From positions 1-8,075 of the forward strand of contig JAFVEX010000172.1 in assembly GCA_017475785.1 (NCBI GenBank): DNA of 8,075 nucleotides. The letters run 5' to 3'. This document shows, in pieces, positions 1 through 5,827 of this stretch; the stretch's first letter is position 1, and every line of letters starts with the position of its first letter. Source of the stretch: Eubacterium sp. (lineage in GTDB: Bacteria; Bacillota_A; Clostridia; Lachnospirales; Lachnospiraceae). Made by a program: the position numbers and the translations under genes. The notes below the pieces were generated by a model, which worked only from the letters and a program-made list of their open reading frames with translations, ran no database searches and was not told where the DNA came from.

Positions 1-75
1 CAGATGGGAGAGCGGCATTTCTTCTTCCAGGATATGCCCGAGGCAGTCGCGGAGGTGCTCGTAAATCTGGTATAA
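1..75 (+). CDS. 3' end of an unidentified protein, possibly an alpha/beta hydrolase
   Basis: The first frame is open from base 1 and ends at TAA 73-75, giving the last 24 residues of a protein whose start lies outside the window. The tail has the pattern ERHFFFQDMPEAVAEVLVNL: a histidine followed by aromatic residues, an acidic-proline turn and a final amphipathic helix. Many alpha/beta hydrolases end this way, with the catalytic histidine just before the last helix, so that family is a guess rather than an identification. The gene runs toward lrgB and stops 69 bases before lrgB's stop codon. A short A-rich duplication follows the stop, then the hairpin that serves as terminator for lrgAB. 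Confidence 0.55.
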   Translation, partial: QMGERHFFFQDMPEAVAEVLVNLV

Positions 76-81
76 AGCAGG

Positions 82-101
82 GAAAAACAGTGAAAAACAG
101 G
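82..101. repeat. 10-bp tandem duplication, A-rich
   Basis: Two adjacent 10-bp units, GAAAAACAGT and GAAAAACAGG, follow the stop codon of the partial gene and differ only in the last base. The array is short and could be chance in A-rich DNA. It is listed because short purine-rich tandem units recur in the spacers of this window. Confidence 0.5.
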
Positions 102-111
102 AAGTATTCTT

Positions 112-138
112 AAAAAAAGCAGCAGAATATTCTGCGGC
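112..138 (-). terminator. Intrinsic terminator of lrgAB
   Basis: Read on the - strand, bases 138-119 form a hairpin built on the perfect palindrome GCAGAATATTCTGC (122-135). Two further G-C pairs lie beyond one mismatch. The hairpin is followed at once by seven T residues (118-112). It starts 7 bases after the lrgB stop codon. On the + strand the base run after the stem is only weakly T-rich, so it would be a poor terminator for the convergent partial gene. Confidence 0.8.
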
Positions 139-144
139 AGTTTC

Positions 145-837
145 TTAATAAACAGCCGCAAATACTGAGGCGCTAATGACAGTCATCAGACCGCAGACGA
201 CGATCGCGAGACTGCTCATGGCGCCTTCTGTTTCGCCAAGCTCCATGGCCTTTGTCGTGCCGATCGCGTGCGCGCTGGTTCCGATTGCCAGACCCTTCGC
301 GACGGGATGCGTGATCGACAGCAGCCGGCAGACAGGAACGGCGATAATATTTCCCAGAATGCCCGTGACGATGATGACTGCGGTTGTAATCGTGACATAC
401 CCGCCCAGTTCTTCGCTGACACCCATGCCGATCGCGGTAGTGATGGATTTTGGCAGCAGCGTGACATATTCCTGGTGCGAGAGCCGGAACAGCATCGCGA
501 AAAGAAGGATGGAGACGGCGCTCATCACTGTGCCGGCCAGGATGCTGATCAGGATGGCGGCATAGTGCTTCTTCAGTTTATCAATCTGCAGATACAGAGG
601 GATAGCCAGACTTACTGTGGCAGGTGTCAGCAGATAACTGATATATTTCGCGCTGCTGTTGTAGGCGTCATAATCAATGTGGAAGCAGGAGAGAACCACC
701 ATTACCAGAATAATCGCGATGAGAAGCGGGTTGCAGATGCTCCAGCCAAGACGCTTTTTGCACCACATGCCGATAAAATAGCAGACGATGCTGAGCACAA
801 CGCCAAAAGTTACAGATGACTGAATCAGTTCATTCAT
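145..837 (-). CDS. lrgB: LrgB/CidB family membrane protein
   Basis: This 230-residue hydrophobic protein has about six or seven membrane segments and the conserved blocks of the LrgB family: PATVSLAIPLY near residue 73, PKSITTAIGMGVSEELGG near 129, and SAHAIGTTKAMELGE near 188 followed by GAMSSLA. Family members act with LrgA at the cytoplasmic membrane. They were first described as modulators of murein hydrolase activity and cell lysis, and related proteins are linked to export of small carboxylates such as pyruvate or glycolate. Length is normal for the family. The ATG at 837 has a GGGGAA ribosome binding site (848-843) and lies inside the end of lrgA, with an 8-base overlap that implies translational coupling. 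A terminator follows directly. Family assignment is secure; the transported or controlled substrate cannot be read from the sequence. Confidence 0.93.
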   Translation of the reverse strand: MNELIQSSVTFGVVLSIVCYFIGMWCKKRLGWSICNPLLIAIILVMVVLSCFHIDYDAYNSSAKYISYLLTPATVSLAIPLYLQIDKLKKHYAAILISILAGTVMSAVSILLFAMLFRLSHQEYVTLLPKSITTAIGMGVSEELGGYVTITTAVIIVTGILGNIIAVPVCRLLSITHPVAKGLAIGTSAHAIGTTKAMELGETEGAMSSLAIVVCGLMTVISASVFAAVY

Positions 838-1204
838 GAGAGTTCCCCATATCTTCTTTTATTTGATACTTCAGCAGCTTCTGCGCGACGATTCCGGTGA
901 CAGCCATAATCAGAACCGTTGTGGCGGCAGTGATGACCAGCACCGGTATCAGAATCGGGCGGAGGACGTCCCAGGTTACCAGAAGGCCGACGGCCGCCGG
1001 GATGAACATGAGCGGCATGATTTCGATCAGAAATGAACCGACGTCCTTCACTGCCTCAACCGGTATGACATGAAAGGCAAGCAGGAGAAACAAGAGCACC
1101 ATTCCGTAGATGCTCGCCGGAATCGGCAGATGGATGAAATAGTGGAGAAGCTCTCCGACACAGGTGATTCCAAGAATCAGACAAAATTGTTTGACATATT
1201 TCAT
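830..1204 (-). CDS. lrgA: LrgA/CidA family holin-like membrane protein
   Basis: This 124-residue protein is almost entirely four membrane helices. It carries two family hallmarks: PIPASIYGMVLLFLLL near residue 27 and IEIMPLMFIPAAVGLL near residue 61. LrgA/CidA proteins are small holin-like membrane proteins that work with LrgB/CidB in control of lysis, overflow metabolism or carboxylate export. The chosen ATG has a good AGGAAA site 8 bases upstream on the - strand (1218-1213). The stop codon overlaps the lrgB start by 8 bases, so the two form one operon. The 96 bases between this start and the SGNH hydrolase stop contain a pair of 13-bp direct repeats but no clear sigma-70 promoter. A LytTR-type or LysR-type regulator is common for the family, but none is encoded here. 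Confidence 0.93.
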   Translation of the reverse strand: MKYVKQFCLILGITCVGELLHYFIHLPIPASIYGMVLLFLLLAFHVIPVEAVKDVGSFLIEIMPLMFIPAAVGLLVTWDVLRPILIPVLVITAATTVLIMAVTGIVAQKLLKYQIKEDMGNSHE

Positions 1205-1231
1205 GCGTATGATTTCCTGATAGTTTGTCGG

Positions 1232-1291
1232 TTTCTGCAGGTGTCTGTGCGGATATCAATAAAAGACGAACGCAGATATTTCTGCAGATGT
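1232..1291. promoter_or_regulatory. Pair of 13-bp direct repeats upstream of lrgA
   Basis: TTTCTGCAGGTGT at 1232-1244 and TTTCTGCAGATGT at 1279-1291 differ by one base and lie 47 bases apart (start to start) in the spacer upstream of lrgA. Direct repeats in such a spot are typical of response-regulator sites, so they could be an operator for lrgAB. That is an inference from position only. No convincing -35/-10 pair was found between them and the lrgA start. Confidence 0.3.
1258..1285 (-). terminator. Weak possible terminator after the SGNH hydrolase gene
   Basis: On the - strand a small hairpin (GCAGA, 4-base loop, TCTGC; 1285-1272) is followed about 7 bases later by TTTTATT. It lies 15 bases past the hydrolase stop codon. 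The stem has only five pairs and the T-run is not immediate, so transcription could well continue into lrgAB. Confidence 0.25.
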
Positions 1292-1300
1292 TTACGTGGG

Positions 1301-2230
1301 TTATGACGCGCTCTGCCGGAAGGGGGCGGCTGTCTGGCCGCCCAGAAGGCCGGCTGCCGTTTGCTGCCTGGTCAGCCTGCCCGAGTCCGACTTCGGGTAG
1401 AGCGCAATCGCTTTCTTCGCCACGTGAGACCAGATTTTTTTGTACGCGGTAGAACTGGGGTGGTTCAGGTCGCTGGAGAAATACGGCGATTTTTTCTTTT
1501 TGGAGATCAGCTTGTCGACCGTGGCAGTTTTGGACTTATCGCAGAGCTTTTTGGAATTCAGGTAGAATTTCAGCGTTCCGGATTTTGTCTTTGTGTAGTA
1601 GTACTTCTCGAGATCCATATAGGTGCAGAACGCAAACGTCTGAGAGAAGGACTTCATGTTTTTGTTGAGCATGTCAATACGGTTCCAGATATTACACGAT
1701 TTACCGGACGCCTCACAGTCGCTGTACAGCTTCGGAGACTTAATCGCGGAAACAATAATAAACTGCGGGTCGCTGACACCCTGCGCAATCAGTGCCTTTC
1801 TGAGCTTAATAATGAGCGTAATCGTGTCGGCCGTACCAATGTTGACCCGCTGGTTATTTTTTTCAGATCTTTTTGCGTATTTTCGCAGGTCATTGGCGCC
1901 GAAGACGACAACTACTTTTGGTTTCTTTTCCGCGACGATACTGATAAAACCTTCATCAATCAGCTGTTTGAAGGTGGCGTTCTGAACGCCGAAGTTATAT
2001 ATCATGTTTTTCTTACAGTTGTAGGACGCGAAATCCTTTCCGGCTGTTTTCCAGCGGGAAAGAGAGGAGCTGCCGACCAGCGCGATGCCGCCTTCAGGTT
2101 TATTTTTGAATCGTTTTTCCAGTTTTTCGATGGAGTTTTTTACCGGAGTAGAATCCGCGCGAACCTGCCGCGGCGCCAGAAAGCAGGCCAACAGAAGCAT
2201 ACAGATCAGCAATCGTCTCAGGTGTTTCAT
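1301..2230 (-). CDS. Secreted SGNH/GDSL-family hydrolase or esterase
   Basis: The protein has 309 residues from the ATG at 2230. Residues 1-25 are a signal peptide (basic KHLRR, then a hydrophobic core) with a likely cleavage site after VRA25. The stretch LLLAC around Cys16 also resembles a lipobox, so lipid anchoring is possible. The SGNH blocks are in order: GSSSL at 53-57 (Ser55 nucleophile), NFGVQNATF near 79, GAND at 111-114, and DLNH at 254-257 (Asp and His of the triad). Such enzymes remove or transfer acyl groups, often acetyl, on glycans or peptidoglycan outside the cell. The frame stays open up to GTG 2308, but that codon sits about 2 bases from the predicted transcription start, so 2230 is preferred. 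The last ~30 residues are a low-complexity tail containing QTAA twice. The gene is divergent from the glycan operon, which suggests but does not prove a role on the same polymer. Confidence 0.85.
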   Translation of the reverse strand: MKHLRRLLICMLLLACFLAPRQVRADSTPVKNSIEKLEKRFKNKPEGGIALVGSSSLSRWKTAGKDFASYNCKKNMIYNFGVQNATFKQLIDEGFISIVAEKKPKVVVVFGANDLRKYAKRSEKNNQRVNIGTADTITLIIKLRKALIAQGVSDPQFIIVSAIKSPKLYSDCEASGKSCNIWNRIDMLNKNMKSFSQTFAFCTYMDLEKYYYTKTKSGTLKFYLNSKKLCDKSKTATVDKLISKKKKSPYFSSDLNHPSSTAYKKIWSHVAKKAIALYPKSDSGRLTRQQTAAGLLGGQTAAPFRQSAS

Positions 2231-2316
2231 TTTCTCGTCAGTCCCCTTCTTTAAATCAGCTGTTAGATTTTCTACGTTTAAGGAATCCCGCAGCTGCAAT
2301 TTTTCCACAACATCTC

Positions 2317-2345
2317 ATTATACGCATGAAAATGATTTATGTCAA
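2317..2345 (-). promoter_or_regulatory. Consensus sigma-70 promoter of the SGNH hydrolase gene
   Basis: On the - strand TTGACA (2345-2340) and TATAAT (2322-2317) are separated by exactly 17 bases, a perfect match to the housekeeping consensus. Transcription would begin near 2310. This leaves a leader of about 80 bases before the ATG at 2230. Confidence 0.88.
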
Positions 2346-2350
2346 TGGGT

Positions 2351-2363
2351 TTCAAGGCTTGAA
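2351..2363. promoter_or_regulatory. 13-bp palindrome between divergent promoters, candidate operator
   Basis: TTCAAGGCTTGAA is a perfect odd palindrome (6-bp arms around a central G). It lies between the two divergent -35 boxes and overlaps the + strand one. A dimeric regulator bound here could control both the hydrolase and the glycan operon. No regulator gene is in the window. Confidence 0.35.
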
Positions 2364-2387
2364 GAACTGCCAAAACTAGGGTATGAT
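2359..2387 (+). promoter_or_regulatory. Likely sigma-70 promoter of the glycan operon
   Basis: TTGAAG (2359-2364) and TATGAT (2382-2387) are spaced by 17 bases, matching the consensus at 4/6 and 5/6 positions. The start would be near 2394, giving a leader of about 130 bases that contains the 23-bp tandem repeats. It is the best + strand candidate ahead of the membrane protein gene. No clear promoter was seen in the later spacers. Confidence 0.6.
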
Positions 2388-2444
2388 GAACGGGAGGAAG
2401 GAAAGCGTCTGCCAGGGAAGGCTTGTCAGCCGGGACGCAGAAGG

Positions 2445-2513
2445 CAGTGGAAAGCAGACGCGGAACACAGTGGAAAGCAGACGCGGAACACAGTGGAAAG
2501 CAGGCGCATAACA
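2445..2513. repeat. 23-bp tandem repeat, three copies
   Basis: Three head-to-tail units begin at 2445, 2468 and 2491. Each opens with CAGTGGAAAGCAG and ends in AACA. The first two are identical; the third differs at three positions. The half-unit before 2445 (GACGCAGAA at 2434-2442) looks like the remnant of an older copy. The array lies in the predicted 5' leader and ends one base before the GAGGG ribosome binding site (2515-2519) of the next gene. There are no unique spacers, so it is not a CRISPR array, and the unit length is not a multiple of three. Confidence 0.93.
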
Positions 2514-2526
2514 CGAGGGCGAATGT

Positions 2527-3594
2527 ATGACGGCATGCAAGGGGATCCTGATTTTTCTGACATATCTGATCCTGTTCTATGCTTTCGGGGTGCTTTACAA
2601 CCGGGTTACCAGGCGCAAAGAGCGGGATCTGGCGGTTACCCTGACGGCAGGGATGTTTTTGTATGCTGTTTTCTTTTTGCTTGCGGTTCTGGCGCCAAAA
2701 TATCACCGCGTCCCCCTAAATATTATCAGTATCTTCTGGGGGATTGCCGGGGCGGTCTGCGCAGTGCTGATTTTTGTGTTTTGCAGGAAAACGGCGCTGG
2801 AGCCTCTGCGGTCAGCCGCCTCTTATATCAGGAAAAACCCGGTTAACGCGTTTTTATTTGCGGTGTTTCAGATTGTGCAGCTTGGGTTTGTGGAGCTGTT
2901 CGGGAGATGGAGCTCCAGCAACAACCCGGCAAATTACGTCGCATATGTAACGACGGCGGTTTTTACCGATGAGCTTGGGACGACGGAGCCGACGACAGGT
3001 CTGCTCCGGCGCGAATTTGTGCGGAAAATGTTTACCGAGACGTATCTCGACCAGAGTGCTGTGGCCGCGAAGCTGTTTCGCGTGCATCCCCTGATCGAAG
3101 TGCGCTGGGTGATTCCCGCGGTGCTGCTGCTCCTGGGAAATCTGGTCGTTCTGCTGATCGCCCGGGAGCTTTTTGAGGAAAAATCAAAGCAGTGGCTGTT
3201 TTTCGCCGGATATCAGGCGGCCGTCGCCTGCACGACCGGCTCGTACCTTGGGGGCAGTTTTTACTATTATTTTCGGAATTATGAGGGGAAAACCATTTTT
3301 CCAACCGTTCTGCTGCCCATATTCTTCTATGTGGTCTGGCATCTGTACCAGGACTGCCGCGACCGGGACGCCCTCTTATATGGAATCATCAGTATCGCCG
3401 GGTCGTTTCACTTTACCGGCACGACCATGTACCTGATCCCTGTCGCGTGTCTGGGTCTGGTGCCGGCGCTTTTTTCCAAAAAGAATTTCGGCAGGGTAGT
3501 GCTCGATGTGCTGCTGCTGATTCTGCCGTGCGTCATCTACGCAGCATTTTATGTGGCGTTCGCGAAGGGGTGGATTTCGCTGGCAATCAGGTAA
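2527..3594 (+). CDS. DUF6077-like polytopic membrane protein, N-terminal part of a split gene
   Basis: The frame encodes 355 residues with about nine membrane segments (roughly 6-24, 35-56, 63-86, 107-125, 193-213, 224-240, 257-273, 284-316, 325-346). A long non-membrane loop lies at 126-192. That loop holds NYVAYVTTAVFTDELGTTEP and, further on, KLFRVHPLIE. With GGSFYYYFRNYEGKT near 242, these recall the DUF6077 membrane family as I remember it; the layout resembles GT-C-type glycosyltransferases, but no catalytic role is shown. The ATG at 2527 has GAGGG 7 bases upstream. The frame ends at TAA 3592, a second in-frame stop TAG follows at 3598, and the same frame then stays open to 4617 with what looks like the rest of the family domain. 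So this is probably half of an interrupted gene. Context suggests a job in surface polysaccharide assembly. Confidence 0.72.
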   Translation: MTACKGILIFLTYLILFYAFGVLYNRVTRRKERDLAVTLTAGMFLYAVFFLLAVLAPKYHRVPLNIISIFWGIAGAVCAVLIFVFCRKTALEPLRSAASYIRKNPVNAFLFAVFQIVQLGFVELFGRWSSSNNPANYVAYVTTAVFTDELGTTEPTTGLLRREFVRKMFTETYLDQSAVAAKLFRVHPLIEVRWVIPAVLLLLGNLVVLLIARELFEEKSKQWLFFAGYQAAVACTTGSYLGGSFYYYFRNYEGKTIFPTVLLPIFFYVVWHLYQDCRDRDALLYGIISIAGSFHFTGTTMYLIPVACLGLVPALFSKKNFGRVVLDVLLLILPCVIYAAFYVAFAKGWISLAIR

Positions 3595-3612
3595 ACGTAG
3601 ACGGCGGGCAGA

Positions 3613-4617
3613 ATGCGGAGCAATGATTCACAGAGCTGTTTCGCGTTAAGGAGTATTGAACAGATCATACAGTCGGGTGAGCAGATGGGAGTGAACGCAA
3701 ATCAAACCGGATTATTGGATTTCTACAGGCAGTTCTGGCGGATTGTCTGGGGGGACATGGGATCCGTCTGCAAAAAGGTCTGCATCGGCTATCTGATCCT
3801 GGTCGTCTATTATCTGATTTTCGGAAAGGACAGAGAGCGGAAGATTTTTGGCGTGCAGGCCGTGATCCTCGCGGCCGTGTGCTTCAATCCGTTTTGCATG
3901 TATTACATTTCCAGGCTGGCAGACCTCTCGACGCGGTATTTCCGTTTCCTGTGGCTGCTGCCGCTGGCACTGACATACGGGCATTTTTTTGCGCAGCTGC
4001 TGCGGTACATCCGTTACCCGAAGGTGGCCGCCGCTGCGGCATACATTCTGTCATTTGCGCTGCTTTATTACGGCGCGACAAAGGTGACATCCGTCACATC
4101 GAGGCTGTATAATTCCCTTGAGTCAGGGCGGGAAATGGTTGCCGTCGACAATATCTATAAGGTGGAGGCGGACACGCAGCAGATCAGCGAGATCATTGAG
4201 GCAGACAAGAAGGATCCCGCGAAGGCAGTCAAGGTACTCTACGGATATGATGTGTTTCTGGATATCCGGACTTATGACGCGTCCATTTACAGCGGAATGA
4301 CGCTGAAAGATCAGGCCAGGTTCCGGAACACGCAGCTGCGGAAGAAAAAAATGAACCGCCTTTATAAGCGGGAGAAATACAAGGCATTCCTGAATTATCT
4401 GGTGAATGCCCACGCGCCCGCGAAAGAATTCACCTATAATACGGATAAGATCATGAAGGCGCTCCGGGAGCGCGATTATGAATATGTCGTAGTGCAGACG
4501 GACAAGTATACGATGCCGTGGTTTGAGGCCTGCGGCGACATGATCGGTCTGACGGATCATTTTACGGTCATCCGGGTGTTTCCGGATGAGCAGCAATACC
4601 AGAAAAGCAGTATCTGA
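3613..4617 (+). CDS. C-terminal part of the split DUF6077-like membrane protein
   Basis: The frame encodes 334 residues, in the same reading frame as the preceding membrane gene and only 18 bases beyond its stop. About four membrane segments (56-70, 79-99, 108-130, 137-154) contain FNPFCMYYISRL and STRYFRFLWLLP. A ~180-residue hydrophilic domain follows, ending in EYVVVQTDKY and HFTVIRVF. This is the arrangement expected for the second half of the same family, with a C-terminal domain probably outside the membrane. The start is uncertain: ATG 3613 has only a weak GGCGGG upstream, and ATG 3685 has GGGTGA. Neither looks like the strong sites of the other genes, which favours a gene broken by nonsense codons over two designed genes. 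The stop codon TGA (4615-4617) lies inside the first unit of the 29-bp tandem array. If expressed, it might complement the N-terminal piece. Confidence 0.6.
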   Translation: MRSNDSQSCFALRSIEQIIQSGEQMGVNANQTGLLDFYRQFWRIVWGDMGSVCKKVCIGYLILVVYYLIFGKDRERKIFGVQAVILAAVCFNPFCMYYISRLADLSTRYFRFLWLLPLALTYGHFFAQLLRYIRYPKVAAAAAYILSFALLYYGATKVTSVTSRLYNSLESGREMVAVDNIYKVEADTQQISEIIEADKKDPAKAVKVLYGYDVFLDIRTYDASIYSGMTLKDQARFRNTQLRKKKMNRLYKREKYKAFLNYLVNAHAPAKEFTYNTDKIMKALRERDYEYVVVQTDKYTMPWFEACGDMIGLTDHFTVIRVFPDEQQYQKSSI

Positions 4618-4804
4618 GAGGTTAATAGCAGAAAAGCAGTATCTGAGAAGTCGATAGCAGAAAAGCGGTTTCTGAGAGGTTGATAGCAGAAAAGCAGTAT
4701 CTGAGAGGTTGATAGCAGAAAAGCATTATCTGAGAGGCAGATACCGGAAAAGCAGTATCTGAGAAGTCGGTACCGGAAAAGCAGTTTCTGAGAGATCGAT
4801 ACCG
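4596..4804. repeat. 29-bp tandem repeat, seven full copies and a partial eighth
   Basis: Units begin at 4596, 4625, 4654, 4683, 4712, 4741 and 4770, every one exactly 29 bases, with a 6-base start of an eighth at 4799. The shared core is GAAAAGC followed by a TATCTGAGA-like stretch. The unit openings vary: ATACCAG in copy 1, ATAGCAG in copies 2-5, ATACCGG in copy 6, GTACCGG in copy 7. Copy 1 encodes the last residues and stop codon of the membrane protein, so the array seems to be an amplified gene end. Because 29 is not a multiple of three, the frame rotates from unit to unit. There are no unique spacers. The array fills most of the gap before rfbF and ends 52 bases before the rfbF ribosome binding site. 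Confidence 0.97.
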
Positions 4805-4867
4805 AATAATGATTTGGAGTGGAACAGCAGAAAGCGGGATGTTCCTGCGCAGAAAGGGAGGTACCGG

Positions 4868-5644
4868 ATGAAGGTATTAATTCTCGCCGGCGGGCTCGGC
4901 ACGAGAATCGCAGAGGAATCGCAGTTTCGGCCAAAGCCGATGATCGAGATCGGCTCCATGCCCATTCTCTGGCACATCATGAAGTATTATTCGTCGTTTG
5001 GCTTTAATGACTTCATCATCATGGCGGGCTATAAGCAGTACGTGATCAAGGAATTCTTCGCGGACTATTTCCTGCACAATTCAGACGTATCCTTTGATCT
5101 GTCCACAGGAAGCATGGAAGTGCTGAACAAGACTTCAGAGCCCTGGAAGGTCACGATTCTGGACACCGGTCTTCACACGATGACCGGCGGACGTATCAAA
5201 CGCGTGCAGAAATACGTCGGAGATGAGCCGTTTATGCTGACATACGGAGACGGCGTCTCCAACATCGACTTGAACGCCCTGAAGGCGTTTCACGAGAGCC
5301 ACGGCAAGATCGCGACGATTACCATGGTCAATCTTGCCCAGCAGAAGGGTGTGCTGGATGTCGGGGAAAACGGCCAGATCCGCGCCTTCAGGGAAAAGGA
5401 CGGCGTCGACGGCGCGATTATCAACGGTGGATTTATGGTACTGAACCCGGAGATTTTCTCGTATATCGAGGGCGACGAGACGAGCTTTGAGCTCGGCCCG
5501 ATGCGGGAACTGGTCAAAGAGGGACAGCTGATGGGATATATGCACACGGGTTTCTGGCAGTGCATGGACACCCAGCGGCAGAAGAAGCTGCTGGAGGAGC
5601 TGTGGGCCGGCGGAAACGCGCCGTGGAAGGTTTGGGAGGACTGA
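4868..5644 (+). CDS. rfbF: Glucose-1-phosphate cytidylyltransferase
   Basis: This 258-residue enzyme joins CTP and alpha-D-glucose 1-phosphate to form CDP-glucose and diphosphate, the entry step to CDP-linked 6-deoxy and 3,6-dideoxy sugars in the cytoplasm. It is close to full-length RfbF/DdhA of enteric bacteria. The nucleotide-binding loop GGLGTR is at 8-13, RPKPMIEIG at 21-29 supplies the conserved lysine (Lys23), WHIMKYY follows at 35-41, YGDG is at 126-129 (metal-binding Asp128), NGGFMVLNP at 186-194, and GFWQCMDT at 228-235. The frame is open 18 codons further upstream, but ATG 4868 has an excellent GGGAGG site 6 bases ahead and starts exactly where the family starts. rfbF is followed by a 142-bp inverted-repeat element and then rfbH, an order seen in CDP-sugar clusters except that rfbG is missing between them. 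Confidence 0.96.
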   Translation: MKVLILAGGLGTRIAEESQFRPKPMIEIGSMPILWHIMKYYSSFGFNDFIIMAGYKQYVIKEFFADYFLHNSDVSFDLSTGSMEVLNKTSEPWKVTILDTGLHTMTGGRIKRVQKYVGDEPFMLTYGDGVSNIDLNALKAFHESHGKIATITMVNLAQQKGVLDVGENGQIRAFREKDGVDGAIINGGFMVLNPEIFSYIEGDETSFELGPMRELVKEGQLMGYMHTGFWQCMDTQRQKKLLEELWAGGNAPWKVWED

Positions 5645-5827
5645 AGTCTCTTATGTGATTTGTGATTGACAAACCCTGTTCAGGCACGCTCTCGCTGCAT
5701 CGAACTACCAGCGGTACTAGATTCGCAAGATCAGGATCTTGCTTATCAAGGACCGGGTGTTCTCAAGCACCTGAAGCATGGTTTGTCAATCACAAATCCA
5801 GATGGAGTCAGACGAGGAGGACTGAAG
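5635..5827. repeat. 12-bp direct repeats flanking the inserted segment between rfbF and rfbH
   Basis: GGAGGACTGAAG occurs at 5635-5646, where it holds the last codons and TGA stop of rfbF, and again at 5816-5827, where it supplies the rfbH ribosome binding site. Removing one copy and the 169 bases between would leave rfbF's stop 5 bases from the rfbH ATG, with GGAGG at its present distance from that ATG. This fits an insertion that duplicated its target, although the inverted ends of the element lie 10 and 17 bases inside the duplicates. Confidence 0.75.
5657..5798. repeat. 142-bp element with perfect 19-bp terminal inverted repeats, MITE-like
   Basis: GATTTGTGATTGACAAACC at 5657-5675 is repeated as its exact reverse complement at 5780-5798. 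The 104 bases between contain at least two further hairpins: 5725-5742 (GCAAGATC/GATCTTGC, 8-bp stem) and 5756-5771 (six pairs including one G-T). There is no transposase and no ORF of note. The rfbH frame happens to stay open through it from TTG 5666, but the encoded residues do not resemble the family. It may be a non-autonomous transposable element. Alternatively, as transcribed RNA, it could be a highly structured spacer that protects or separates the rfbF and rfbH messages. I do not recognise the terminal sequence. Confidence 0.85.

Noticed and set aside
268..819. + strand open frame of 183 codons over lrgB
   Set aside because: It is a shadow of the clearly identified lrgB gene on the other strand, and its composition (many D, Q, H, R) is typical of antisense translation of a membrane protein.
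1324..1343. Strong GGGCGGC/GCCGCCC hairpin as terminator of the SGNH hydrolase gene
   Set aside because: It is inside the coding region, upstream of the stop codon, and no T-run follows on either strand.
2231..2308. 26-residue N-terminal extension of the SGNH hydrolase from GTG 2308
   Set aside because: The start would lie about 2 bases from the predicted transcription start and would bury the signal peptide that begins at ATG 2230.
4596..4804. CRISPR-like array
   Set aside because: The units are contiguous with no unique spacers, and no cas gene is present. The same applies to the 23-bp and 32-bp arrays.
4557..4934. - strand open frame of 125 codons across the 29-bp array, giving a protein with repeating LLF-type segments
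   Set aside because: It is a by-product of the repeat: 29-bp units rotate through all frames and lack stops on this strand. It overlaps two well-supported + strand genes and has no credible ribosome binding site.
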